A stretch of 64,000 nucleotides of DNA from Benincasa hispida (lineage: Eukaryota; Streptophyta; Magnoliopsida; Cucurbitales; Cucurbitaceae), in assembly GCF_009727055.1 (NCBI RefSeq), contig NC_052357.1:4123200-4187199 (forward strand), given 5' to 3'. The notes below the pieces were generated by a model that ran no database searches, was not told the origin of the DNA, and saw only the letters and a list, made by a program, of their open reading frames with translations. Of this stretch, positions 23,988 to 34,563 are shown piece by piece. Each line of letters begins with the position of its first letter. Positions within the stretch are counted from its first letter, which is position 1. The translations under genes were made by a program, and so were the position numbers.

Positions 23988-24870
23988 AGTACGATAACCC
24001 TTCACAGATGCTCGTAAGTACAGCTAGGCCAATTTACCGTTTTGCCCCTGTAGTTATATCTAACTTCTTAAGTACCACTGATTCCTCTAATGAACAATAC
24101 ATCATAGTCCTACTATGAGTGGACACCTCTCGAACCATGAGAAGGTGTGTGTGGTGCCACATCGTTCAAGCCCTGGAATCAGTCCTTAAGGGAGCAATCT
24201 ATCTACTTACCTCTGCTTCGGGGAAGGAGTGAATTTCATCTTGTGTAGTTGAGTTCCCAGCTTTCCAATCAGATGAATCCCCAAATTGGTAGATTTGAGT
24301 CGGCAAACTGGCCACTCGCACCCATGAAAATCAAAGGACTACCCCCATAGACAGGAGTTCCTAACTCATTCAGGATTAAGGTCATGTTACCTATGGTCAT
24401 CCTAGTGAAATGAAAGTCTCTGTCATGAACGACTTTATATAACGAGACTAAACACTTCGTGGTCTGATCTTATACAAACTATTTTATATAGGACACCCCC
24501 GCTCGCATGTCTCCACATGAATGATCAGGATTAGACCATCTGTAGCATGTCACAACACTTGTAACAATCTACAAAGCGGGCCGTATCCTTAATGTCACCA
24601 GGATAAGATTTCCATCCTATATCCATATACTACAGACTATTTAGGTTATCACTTAAGGCATGATCCATTTATATATCTTCACATACATGCTTAAGTTACA
24701 ACGACAACCAGGGATCTTAGTTTATTGGTTTGTGGTAATTACAAATAAAATATCTTATATTTCATAGACAATAGTGAAGAAAATATCTCATATTATTATA
24801 TCATAAGCGCTTGTTCATGAGGGTGTTTACAAACTATAGGATCCTACAAGAGTTTAAGGCATCAACCACA

Positions 24871-25133
24871 AAAATTTCAGCATCTTTAAGGTCGAGGCGT
24901 CACCAAATTGAGGCCCGAGGTATCGGTCCCCTCTTTCTTATAGTCGTATCAAAGGCATCACCGCAGGCTTTTCCCTACCCTTTGTCTCACTGGAGACATA
25001 TTCGTCGAGGGAATCTTCAACCCTCTCGTGCTTTAGGCGATAAAAAATGGGAGTGCGAGGTTTTCCTTTGTTTTTCTTTGGAACTGCACCTAGTCTCTTG
25101 AAGGTTGAAGGTCACGCCACCACTGGTGGTTGA
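24871..25133. other. Unassigned segment between two nested LTRs
   Basis: Not matched to any other part of the window. Its minus strand can be read as VTFNLQETRCSSKEKQRKTS, with one frame open across the Athila LTR border. It may be a remaining piece of the Tat protease-RT linker, but this is only a suggestion from position. Confidence 0.35.
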
Positions 25134-26668
25134 TGATGCGTTATTTTTGTGAGGTGAAGTTATGGAATGAAATGTGGTGATGGAAATGCGTTGAGCAACA
25201 AGCTTTCTCGGTGGAATCCAAGTATAAATTCCACTGAGTTTCCTGCTAAGTCTAGGGTCGAACTCAAGGACGAGGGAAAACGGTATGTGGTGGTAATTTT
25301 CAAGAAAACTTTGCAGTAACCAAGAAATCAAATAGTTGTTTTGGGTCATTGTTTGCGATAATAAAATAAATGAATGCGGCAGAGTTTCGAAAAGAGTAGA
25401 TAATACAGAAGATGCGATGAGTATGCGGGGGGACAGGTTGAGAAGGGGTTCGGCTAACACTTCCTAGGATGCGCTCATGTTATGTGATCATGCAACACAC
25501 ATACAATAGCAAATCATCTCTCGATGCAAATGCTACGACTTCTAATACTAGAATGCATGCGATATATGCATGAGTCTATAGGACCTACACATAAGCCTCT
25601 ATTCTTATCTATGCGATGACAAAATGACACACACACAAATAAGGCGACCACATAATATCATAACCTATCTCTAGGGTGCATGTGATGCATGTTGGCAAAC
25701 ATAGTTTATCTCTAAGCCCCTATCTCTTGCTTATGCAGGTCTAATCTTGCTCTCTCAAGTCTAGATTCTAACCTAGCTCTCTCAAGTCTTAGGTTTTTTC
25801 TTTAGACTCTGTCTCGAGTAGCTCTAAAGGGGTGTTGGGCACAACATAAAACAAGATAATCATATGCAATGAAGATCCTAGATCATGTTAGCTTAGTTCT
25901 TCTTAACCAATTCGATAAATTTAGCTACTCATGCGTGATTTTAAGAGAGTGAACAGATGTAGATAAAGAAATTCTATTGTATAGATATAGATTTGAAATA
26001 CAAAATAACAATGCAAGAAGAGAATAAAGAGCCTGGTAGCAATCTCTTGCTTCCCAAGGCTTTTACACTGTCTTTTCTACTCTGTTCAAAAGATAGTCTG
26101 CTCTCACGAGAGTCGGACCGCTCTTTGCTTTTTCACGCCTTTAGGTTCTCTCTCGAGTTGCCCTGAGCGATCTTTCGGCGTCTCTTCCCTTCTCTCGTTC
26201 CGTCTTCTAAATAAAAAGGAAAACTATGAACAAGGCTATTCTATCTAAGGGAAAAATTCTCCAACTATCCGAACTCCTTTGCTGAAGGTTGCCTTCGATA
26301 TTTATAGACCTTCAGGGTGAAACTTCTCTCTTATGATTGCACAGATGGGATGGCTTTAATTCTTTGATTGATGTCCCAAATATTTGTCACCGAAAAGCTG
26401 AGTGTACTTGCTACAGTAGACCGTTAGTGGCTTGTCAACTTAATCGGACTAGATAGTCAACAACTTTCTATCCCATCGTGATTAATTATGCTTTTCATCT
26501 AGATGTGCCCACCACGTTGTGCCGGCTCTATGCGGCTATCCTTCTTGAGCAGATATTTGCGAGCACAAATCACCGCAAAGCCTTGCGGTAATGCTGCACT
26601 CGTTCGTTGATTTCTTGTGATCACGCTCGTTCGTCAACGCATATTCTGCATAAAAATACAAAAGTTAA
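25134..26668 (-). repeat. Athila-type LTR, truncated at its right end
   Basis: It starts TGATGCGTTATTTTTGTG and follows the left LTR of the Athila element (47,755-49,317) through shared blocks such as CTCTATTCTTATCTATGCGA, AGCCTGGTAGCAATCTCTTG and CGCATATTCTGCATAAAAAT. The last part, expected to end GTTATCA, is missing. Orientation is the same as the Athila element at 47,755. Confidence 0.85.
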
Positions 26669-26714
26669 CGTGTCCCTCTTGTAAAAACTTCGTCGTGCTT
26701 TTTCGGTCGTCAAG

Positions 26715-26855
26715 AAAAAAACTTCTCCACGAACAAGCAACCTCTCGGACACTATCACGCAGCAACCTTGGTATTCTCAGAGTGAGAATCTAAGAGGTGT
26801 GGGTTTTGTTAGATTTGGTAGAGGGAAGGAGGAAACAACGATCGAACTATACGAC
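26715..26855 (-). repeat. Copia subfamily-A LTR fragment
   Basis: Nearly identical to 20,930-21,075 (CGAACAAGCAACCTCTCGGA, GGTATTCTCAGAGTGAGAAT). A short piece only. It abuts the resumed Tat pol at about 26,856. Confidence 0.75.
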
Positions 26856-27990
26856 GTTTCTATTCGATGATATGATTGTTGTTGGCCACTTTTCCCTTCG
26901 CCTTTTTGATTATGCGGACCAACTCTGACGATTCATATCCGAGTCCCACCCTCGATGTAGGTATAGTGTGTCCCTTTTGCAAAAGTTTCTTTTGGGTCGA
27001 CGAGAGTCTGGGTTGCTCATAAATCTTCAAGCTCTTGAACTTAGTGTGAGTGATGAAGTCATAACCCACCTTCACCAACAACTTGTAAGCCTTGGGATTA
27101 AATTCGTCTTTAGTTCGCTTCTTGAGAAAATTTAACTCCGTCACTTCCACCTTTGACTTGTGGACTTCCTGCTTCGTTATTGGCGTGAGAGGTGTGACGA
27201 AACTCTCCTTTAGAATTCTATGTTGCCGACCTATAAACCTTTTGAGTGTTCCATAAAAGGTGACTCATGCTTCTTCCGTCTCGACAAAGGGACATAGCAG
27301 AATCGGAGGATTTGAGGCTTTTTCGTCCCTCACCACAGGTGTCTCTCCAACACTGGGGGATGTCCCACTCTCTTTTGGGTTGGAGGCTTGTACCTTGCTA
27401 CCTATTCCTTTCTCTGTTTCTATTAGCGATGAGATTTACCTACTTTCTTTGTCAGTGAGGCCTCTGCGGGCATTGTTTCACCATAATTCTCGCTCTTTAG
27501 GTAAAACTTCGCATCTGCGAAGTGAGATTCAGCCTGAGAAAACGGATAGAACTTAAAACACTGATGCAGTGTTGACGTAATCACACCATTCCCGTGAATC
27601 CAAGGGTGCCCCAATAATAACACGTAGGTGGTCTTTGAGTCTATCACATGAAATAGCGCATTAGCCTTCAAATCGCCAATGAGAAGCCCTAAGCGTATCA
27701 TGCCTATCACCCTTTGGCTGCCTTGATTAAAACCCTGAATCACTAATTTGATGTTTGATAGCTCTTCCATGAGAATGCCCAGCTATTTCATAGTCGTCTT
27801 AGGAATTATATTGACGGCGGATCCCTTATCGATGAGGATTCGTACCATTCTCTATTCTCAAATGTATCCAGAGACGCATAAAGGCCTATTGTGCAATTTG
27901 GAACCCAGCAGCAGATCTTTGTCTGAGAAGCCTATGGATATACAACACGAGGCATACACATGTGTTATGGAGGTCGGTGCACCAGATACG
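26856..27990 (-). pseudogene. Tat aspartic protease and following linker
   Basis: The minus strand reads VRILIDKGSAVNIIPK, with DKGSA encoded at 27,830-27,816 as the D-x-G-S active-site form of this group. IDSKTTYVLLLGHPWIHGNG and HQCFKFYPF follow, then a linker (NPKAYKLLVKVGYDF, EQPRLSSTQKKLLQKGHTIP). The protease processes the Gag-Pol polyprotein. A TAG stop at 27,785-27,783 just after the active site stands where CAG is expected. Confidence 0.8.
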
Positions 27991-30107
27991 TTGGATTCCA
28001 ATAATGCCTTAATGAGGGTCGTCTTGGCTTTTTGCAGGAGTGAGAGCAGGTCGTCTATACTGAATGACGATAAGCCCTTTGGCTCTTATGTCGATTTTAA
28101 TGGGCTTGGGAGGGTATTGACTATCATCTTCTTCCACGGTGTTGACAGCATGACATGTGGCAGCCTCTGGTGTCTCTTCTGAATCCCAATCGTAGAAGTT
28201 CTTCGGGAGGAAATCTGCCAATGTCACCTGTTGCCTGAGACGAAGAACGTCCTCATCTCCCTCACCAACAGCCTTTGGCTTCCAACCCTTCTTTCTACCC
28301 TTTCTTTCTTGTGTCTTGCTCCCTCTCCTGTAACTTCGATAAGAGCGTGACTCTTTTTGGGTAGAGTTCGATCCTTTCTTCTTCGACATGTCGTAAGGAT
28401 CCAGCCTTCTTATTTTCATTATGAACATGATCTCTTCTATTTTGAGGATCTATGGCTTGGACCTCCCACTGAAACCGCACGACCACAGTTCGAAGGTCCC
28501 AAACTGGACCAAACTCTCACTTTCTTCATAACGTATGATTGGTACCAACACGCTTGGTGTTACCGTCACCACGACATGAGTTATTTGGACCACCTCATCT
28601 AGATCCAACTCTATTTTTCACTCATGGGCCAACTCAAGGATCAACTCCTTCAATACAAAACATTTTTCAACTGGGTGGCTAATGACCCTACGATACTTGC
28701 AGTAATTGGAATCGTCCACTTTACCGGCTTGTTCCAATCGTTTACATTCTAATAGTTGGATAAGGTGGTTCTCCAGCAGTTGCTCAAGCATATCCGCAAC
28801 ATCGGAGTCGGGGAACGGATAGACTTTTTCTGCCGCTCCTTCAGAGTTAGGCGACGTCTTTCGCCTCCTTCGTCATTCTTTTTCATATTCTTCTCTTTCC
28901 CTTTCGAGGAAAACTTCAACGGGATCGTATTAACGACCATTGATTATTTCGTGGTGCCTTTCACAAACTTCTCGGTGCCTTTTACTTCCTTATTGTATTT
29001 TTTCAGTTCGTGGATCAGGAAATCCTTCATTCTCCTGTTGGCGATACTTAGCTCCATGTTGTAGGCGTGAGTAACCAATTCTTCAAAGGTACGGGCCTTT
29101 ATTCCCTGCAGGATATAGAGAAGTTTCAGTGCATACCCTGCGTTCACATTTCCAGAGCAGAAAATATGGTGAGTCGATCTTTGCAGTCCAAACTTAGAGC
29201 CCTCCATCGGTTGACGTAGTTGATGACCGAATCCCCTTTCCGTTGCTTGGTGTTTGTCAGCTTTATCATGCCGACAGTGTGTCCGATTCAAGAATTCTTT
29301 TTCAAGTTGCTCCCAGTTATCGATCACCTCAAGTTTTAAGTCTGTGTACCAGTCAAAAGCATTTCCTTTGAGGGTTCTGACGAACTGCTTGACTAGCAGA
29401 TCTCCACTTGTTCCCGCATTCTCGCATGCTTCTACAAAGTGGGCGATGTGTCACTTTCAGTTGCCCTTTCCGTCGAATTACTGGATCTTTAGGGGTTGAT
29501 ACCCTGCAGACATTCTCACGTTGTCGATCTTTCGGCTTGGAATACATGAAGAAATTCTGATCCGGACCTCCATACTGAGCCCTTATGCAGGTCATGATCA
29601 TGTCTTGTAGCTGTTGGATTGATAAAGAGGCCATCGAAGCTGACTGTTGCAGCTGGTTTTCTTCTAGCACGGTCTTCCTTTTGTCAGTTTCTTTGACCGT
29701 AGGTGCTTGGCTTGATTCAATAGCCTCTCGAGACTGCATCTGTTCTCTCCGAACAGCAGTCTCATGGTCTCGCTCCTCGACGGCTTTCATCAGAAGGTTG
29801 ATCTTCTTTTCCATCTCTGCCATGACCGCTTCAGCCGTCACATCTGCCATCATGACAGAAATCACATCTGGCTGCTAATCCCTTTTCGACTTGCTGGAGG
29901 TGAAAGTAGAGTTGTTAAACAGGGGGTTCTCCTTGATGACAACCCCACCTTGTGGGGACTCCGTCATTTGCCTCAAGATGTTGTGCTCGATGAGGGAGCT
30001 TTGCTCTTGCTCCTGCGTGACTTCTCTTGAGCGACTGTGGGTGACAGGTCGCGTGTAAGAGTTGTTTGTGGAGGAAGCTCTTTGAATGTCATCTTCTTTG
30101 GTGCCAT
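27991..30107 (-). pseudogene. Tat gag (capsid) with Retrotrans_gag domain
   Basis: The probable start is the ATG at 30,107-30,105 (MAPKKMTFKELPPQTTLTRD), about 50 nt inside the primer site. A glutamine-rich part follows (EEKINLL-like coiled segment near 29,800), then IQQLQDMIMTCIRAQYGG, then the capsid domain at about 29,480-28,950 (DNWEQLEKEFLNR, EGSKFGLQR, ARTFEELVTHAYNMELSIAN), and an acidic end (DEDVLRLRQQVTLADFLPKN, DWDSEETPEAAT). The order agrees with Tat Gag, which packages the element RNA. At least three frameshifts or stops separate the pieces. Confidence 0.85.
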
Positions 30108-30153
30108 TTGTCTTGTTTGGATGTTGAGAGAGAGAGAGATGAGAGGTAGAGAG

Positions 30154-30171
30154 GTCCCACTAGGCGTGCCA
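30154..30171 (-). other. Primer-binding site of the Tat element
   Basis: On the minus strand TGGCACGCCTAGTGGGAC starts 3 nt after the 5' LTR. It begins with TGG, complementary to the CCA end of a tRNA. I do not assign the tRNA species. Confidence 0.65.
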
Positions 30172-30174
30172 ATT

Positions 30175-30918
30175 TGTTCACACGAAGTTTTCGGAGAAAC
30201 GTATTTCGTGGAGTTAAACTTGAGTTGGTGTTGATGTTGATGTTGATTTGATGCGATTTGGTTCGATCTCAATACTTGATCCTCTGATTCTCTCTGGTTT
30301 GAGTGGATGTACTTGACTTGAAGAAGAAAGACACCGAACGTTCTTGAAGTAGAAGTCTTGGAAGAGTCTGTGTCTTCAAGGGCCTTCTGTCTTCTAGGAG
30401 TGCATCTTCAGGAGTCTTAAGAATCTTTTGCTTGTTGATGAATTTTCTCTGGGCTCTCTGAATGTAGAATTGCTGACCCCTTGGAATGAGAAGAGCTATT
30501 CTATTTATAGGGTTCTCTGATGGGCCTTACGGGTTTGGGTCTGGTCTTTGGGCTCAATTAATTAGACTTGCAACTGACCTTTGGGTCCTCTTAATTGGAA
30601 CTTGGGCCTGACCTTTAGGCCCTATTAATTGAATTTGGACCTATTTTGACATTTTAGGTCTAAATTAAGTCCACATTACATTTGGGCGTAATTGGACCAA
30701 TGCCCAAATTATAACGTCGAATTGGGCGAAATTAATTTTACTCAACCCAACGTTCGTGACGAAAACACGTGACGTCATCAGATCAATTCATCTTCAATTT
30801 CAATTTGGGACATGTATCGACTCTTAACTAGTCCCAAATTTGATGATTTTTTCATTTCATCGTTAATTTAATAAATGACGTCGCAATCCGTAATTGGTCC
30901 GAAATTTCTCCTCCAACA
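30175..30918 (-). repeat. 5' LTR of the Tat element
   Basis: Partner of 12,181-12,727. It carries an additional block around 30,290-30,430. A TTCTATTTATAGGG segment near 30,500, reading as a TATA-like element on either strand, is common to both LTRs. Confidence 0.9.
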
Positions 30919-30949
30919 ATGATGAAATAAAATTTTGGACAAGGGGTCT

Positions 30950-31500
30950 ACAAGTATTATGAGAAATAATTTTGAAAAAAAAAAATTGAAGAGAAGAGTT
31001 TGAGAAAATGATTTGGAAAGATTTTTTAAAAGAAAAAGGACGAGAAAAAAATTGAGAAAATTTTTGGAAACAAGAGAATCTTTGCAAAAATCAAATTGAA
31101 TAAGAAAAAAATTGGAAAAAATGTTTTTGAAAAATAAAATTGAAGAGAGTATTTTGAAAGGGATTAAAAAGGAGAAAAAAGTTTGAGAGAAAATATTTTG
31201 GAAAGAGTTTTTTTTTTTTTTTAAATAAAAAATTATTGAGAGAATTTTTGCAAAAACAAAACTGAAGAGAAAAGTTTGGGTAAATATTTTGAAAAGAGTT
31301 TGTAAATAAAATTTCAAGTGAAAACATTTTGGAAATAGTTTTTGAAATACATAAAATGATCAAATTTTTTACAAAAATAAAATTGAAGAGAAAAATGTAT
31401 GGAAAAAATGTTTCCGAAAGAGAGTTTTGAAAAAAAAAAAAAAGAAGAAAAATGTTTGAGAAAATATTTTCGAAAGAGATTTTGAATTTGTTTGAGAAAG
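30950..31500. repeat. Degenerate AT-rich repeats, unit about 60-70 bp
   Basis: The phrase GAGAAAATATTTTGGAAAGAG and variants (AAAATGATTTGGAAAGATTTT, AAATATTTTGAAAAGAGTTT) recur about eight times with A/G-rich spacers containing AAAATTGAAGAGAAAAGTTT. The same phrase is found at 9,840-9,985. Phe/Lys-rich ORFs here are compositional. Confidence 0.6.
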
Positions 31501-33085
31501 TATTGTAGCCACCTATGTTTGTCCGACTTCTTTTAAGTAGTTTGACTTAAGGTTATGTATTTGCTCATTTTTGTATGGTAGTTGTTAATTAAATTTTAAT
31601 TTCGTACATATATTTATTTGTGAAATTTTGATCCTTTTTGGTCCGGTTAAAGTGACTAATGAAATTAGGATGTACAAAAATAGGATAAAATTTTGAATCA
31701 CAAAAATTAGCTAAATTTTTAGGCATTAGCTAAAATTGGCAAAATCACAAAAATTGAAAATTTAAACAAATAAAAAGGAAATTACAAATGTGGCAATTTT
31801 TTAGGTTTTATAAACCCCATATTTCTCCACACAAACCCTAGCCACCACTTTCATTAACCCCTATTTTCTTAGCAAAAATACTAGAGAGCCACCACACCTA
31901 AAACCCTCATTTTCTCTTCCAAAAACTCGAAAGCAACAACCACCATTCTACACAAATCTTAGAGGAAGGGAGCGGCCCCCATACCATTTTTTCTTCTCTT
32001 CCAACATTGACTAAAGCCTCAATCCCTCTTCTCTTCCAAAAATGAAAAAGAAAATGTCCTCTTCCCAGAATGATAAAATGTAGGATTTGATCCTAATGAT
32101 CCACACCTTATTACCTAACCTTCATATATTTGTTATAAATAAGTTGTTATTGTTACTGCTTATTTTATTTTCGATTTCTTTACTTCTCTTCTACTGTTTA
32201 TCTCTTTCTTTTATGTGTTGTTTCTTTTTAGTTGTTTTGAATCTTGTTAAAGAAAAATAAAAGTATGTAAAAGAAGAGAGAAGAGATGAGAAGAAAGATT
32301 AACCTACCTTAGTATGGAGAAAGTTTTGTTGAAAAAGAGTGCTAAAAAAATGAGGAAATTGAAGAAGAGGGAAAAATAAAGCTTCAAGGTAAAAATATGA
32401 GAAAAGAAAAAGTTTATTTAGTGTAACAAAATAATTAAAAAAAAAAAAAATAGATAGAGATGAGTGAAAAATTTGGGGTTATTAATAAGAATGACCGATT
32501 GGAAGTTTTCCTTTGGAAAAAATGACAACTTTAAAAAGGAATAGATTTTTGACCCCTCAAAATTTACCATAGTAGGAAAAGACCATTATACTTTTTTTTT
32601 TTTTTTGGAAAAAGATTCAAAACTTTGGAAACCCACAATTCCTCCCTCCATGACCGTTTTCTTGTTTAACCCTTCAAATTCTTTTCAAAACTCCTCACAT
32701 TCTTTCAGTTTTTCTTCAACATTTCGGTTCATCATCTTCAAGTTCATCTTCATCAAGTAAGTATTTAGGAGGGTTTTGGTTTTGGATTTTTTGGCATTGT
32801 TCTTGATTTCATGCCTTTGTGTATCTTTATCTTTTATTATGTTATAGTAGTGAGTTTTGATCTTGTGTGAGCTCATTTGATTCAAACAAATAGAATATTT
32901 TATTTTTGGTAACAAGTTTATGGGTTTTCATGGGGTTTCATAATTTTTTAGATTTTTTTGGGAAAAAACGTTGGTATTTCATAATGATTTAGAGACCTAT
33001 AGGTAGTATATATATTGATTTATACATTAGAAACCATTTTTTGCTTTAAATTTCGATTTTCTAATTTTGAGACGTCTCCAATTCG
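31501..33085. other. AT-rich non-coding region
   Basis: No gene found. A promoter-like TTTTATAAACCCC near 31,803 followed by CACACAAACCCTAGCCACCA resembles the start of an LTR or leader, but no partner is seen in the window. 32,640-32,760 (CTTCAAGTTCATCTTCATCA) resembles the 5' leader of the following remnant. Confidence 0.45.
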
Positions 33086-33330
33086 ATGAAACTCGACCGG
33101 GCTTTTTTAGATCTTGACCAGGCAGGATTTTGGATGGATGTAGGGAATCGGGACCAGGAAGTGGGGTGGGACTGGGAAAGGGGCTCGAGTTGGGAATGGG
33201 GAAGTGGGGCGAAACCCGGGAAGATGGCCGAGAAAGAGTGGGCTAGGCGGGATCGGGCAACTCGGACTGGGATGGGCCAGATTGGGAAATCTTCAAAGCT
33301 AACTATTGTTTTTTGACCTGGTCCTAGGCC
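33086..33330 (+). repeat. G-rich, purine-biased low-complexity segment
   Basis: Local GC jump with repeated GGGACTGGG, TTGGGAATGGGG and GAAGTGGGG. The ORF across it (repeated Trp, Gly, Asp, Arg) follows from the composition, and I do not call it a gene. Confidence 0.5.
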
Positions 33331-33460
33331 CAGATGGCTATGGGGCCAGGCAAAAAAAACAGTAGCTTACATTTAATTTTTTTTCTTTTTAAATATTCTG
33401 ATGTATTGTTGTGTTGTATTGACTTCTAATTTATATATTTGATGAAAAATGTAGGTTATA

Positions 33461-34563
33461 ATGGAACTAGAAATGAAGGTTTATCCTAATGATAATTTTC
33501 CTGCCGCCCTTTCATACCTTTCCCATATAGGAAAATCTATTCCGCAAATTAAGAAAAAACTAACTCCGACACAATTAGCCATGTTTAGACAAACATGTTT
33601 TGGTCCTTTCCTTGACACAAACATCATCTTCAGTGGACCACTGATTTATTATATTTTTCTTCACGAGGTAAAGGAACCTATGAGATATGTTATCAATTTT
33701 AATTTTATGGGGAATAAGGTATCATTCAACCAAATAGAGTTTAACCTTATTACAGAACTAAAATATCAAACTAGAACTGTGAGAGGAGAAAATTCTTTTG
33801 TTAGACTCGGAGCTAAGTATCTAAATGACAATGAGGGTACGAAGGCATATGAGTTGGACTCTATTTTTTTGAAAACTTGAGTTCGAAAACGATGTTGACG
33901 CAGTGAAAATTGTATTGTTTATTTTATTGAGTTTGCTATGATGGGTAGAGACAGGAAAAAACAAATGAATTTTGAAAATTTAGTGATCATAAATGATTGG
34001 AATAAATTTTGTAATGAGGACTGGAGCAAGAAAATTTTTGCAAATACAATTAAACGATTCAAACAATGATTATTTATGTTCATAAAAATGAAAATGTAAG
34101 CCCAACCGGACTTGTGTCATCGAAAATTTGCCATAGCTGACATTGTAGTAACGGTACGTTATATACATTATTCCATAGGTTCATGCACTCAACATTGTCT
34201 GATTTTCTCATTGCTTGAAAACTTCCTAAGACACGATCGTCATACTATCGATTGGAGTAAGGTGACAAACGTATTAAAGTACGTCAGTGGTAAACACACT
34301 GACCACGATGTACATTGGAGCAACATCGATGCTATTTACATGCCTTTCAACCTCTTTAGAATGCACCGGGTGCTTATTTGTGCAGACTTCCAGGCCAGAG
34401 AATTAATCGTATTCGATTCATTGATTGGATTACATTTGAATGTAGAATCGGAACATGAAATGAGATCATTGTGCGAAAACTTTCCCGATTTACTCCTTAC
34501 TGTGCGGTAATGAAGCCTCATAATCTTCTAGTGGATCGATGGACTCTACGCCAAGATGCTTTC
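33461..34563 (+). pseudogene. DUF1985 plus Ulp1-like (C48) peptidase remnant, likely MULE-carried
   Basis: The first frame (33,461-33,880) has the DUF1985-like pattern TPTQLAMFRQTCFGPFLDTN and VSFNQIEFNLITELKYQT. A continuation (FAMMGRDRKKQMNFENLV) is in another frame. The last frame (34,112-34,510) reads VHWSNIDAIYMPFN, MHRVLICADFQARELIVFDS, where H and D match the catalytic His and Asp of Ulp1 SUMO peptidases. The catalytic Cys segment is absent because a Copia LTR begins at 34,564. DUF1985-Ulp1 ORFs are known passengers of plant Mutator-like elements, including in melon. No transposase or terminal inverted repeat is visible beside this copy. Confidence 0.75.

Larger units (their letters stand above)
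20661..24870 (-). mobile_element. Reverse Copia LTR (subfamily A), split by a solo LTR
   Basis: Outer parts 20,661-21,924 and 23,988-24,870 are reverse-complement to the LTRs at 34,564 and 59,980. On the minus strand it starts TGTGGTTGATGCC at 24,870 and ends AAGAATTCCTTCA at 20,661. Deleting 21,925-23,987 and one copy of AGTAC joins the two halves into uninterrupted LTR sequence (GTTATCGTACTGTTGACTGG on the minus strand). No target duplication is found around the outer pair, so the right end may be rearranged. Confidence 0.8.
12181..30918 (-). mobile_element. Ty3/Gypsy Tat (Ogre-like) LTR retrotransposon, complete ends, 18.7 kb
   Basis: Two related LTRs (12,181-12,727 and 30,175-30,918) start TGTTCA and end CCAACA. 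Directly outside them lies ATGAT at 12,176-12,180 and again at 30,919-30,923, a perfect 5-bp target duplication, so both insertion ends are secure. On the minus strand the order is 5' LTR, primer site, gag, protease, reverse transcriptase, RNase H, a second (archaeal-type) RNase H, integrase. That double RNase H is the hallmark of the Tat clade, and the length also fits. Between integrase and 3' LTR lie an antisense spliced ORF (13,800-16,810) and tandem repeats (12,912-13,440). Copia and Athila LTRs are nested at 20,661-26,855. All coding parts are broken, and the LTRs differ by many substitutions and a block of about 150-200 bp, so the insertion is old. Confidence 0.9.

Noticed and set aside
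20661..26855. A single reverse Copia element spanning the whole nest, with CTTTC/GTTTC as target duplication
   Set aside because: The flanking 5-mers differ, the right end lacks a CA terminus, and an Athila LTR plus unassigned sequence fill the middle. More likely separate insertions and deletions.
30868..31363. Overlapping minus-strand ORFs rich in Phe, Leu, Ile and Lys
   Set aside because: Composition follows directly from the A/G-rich degenerate repeats; no domain, and the frames overlap each other.
33086..33316. 76-codon ORF with many Trp, Gly, Asp and Arg
   Set aside because: Encoded by a G-rich low-complexity run; no homology pattern and no gene context.
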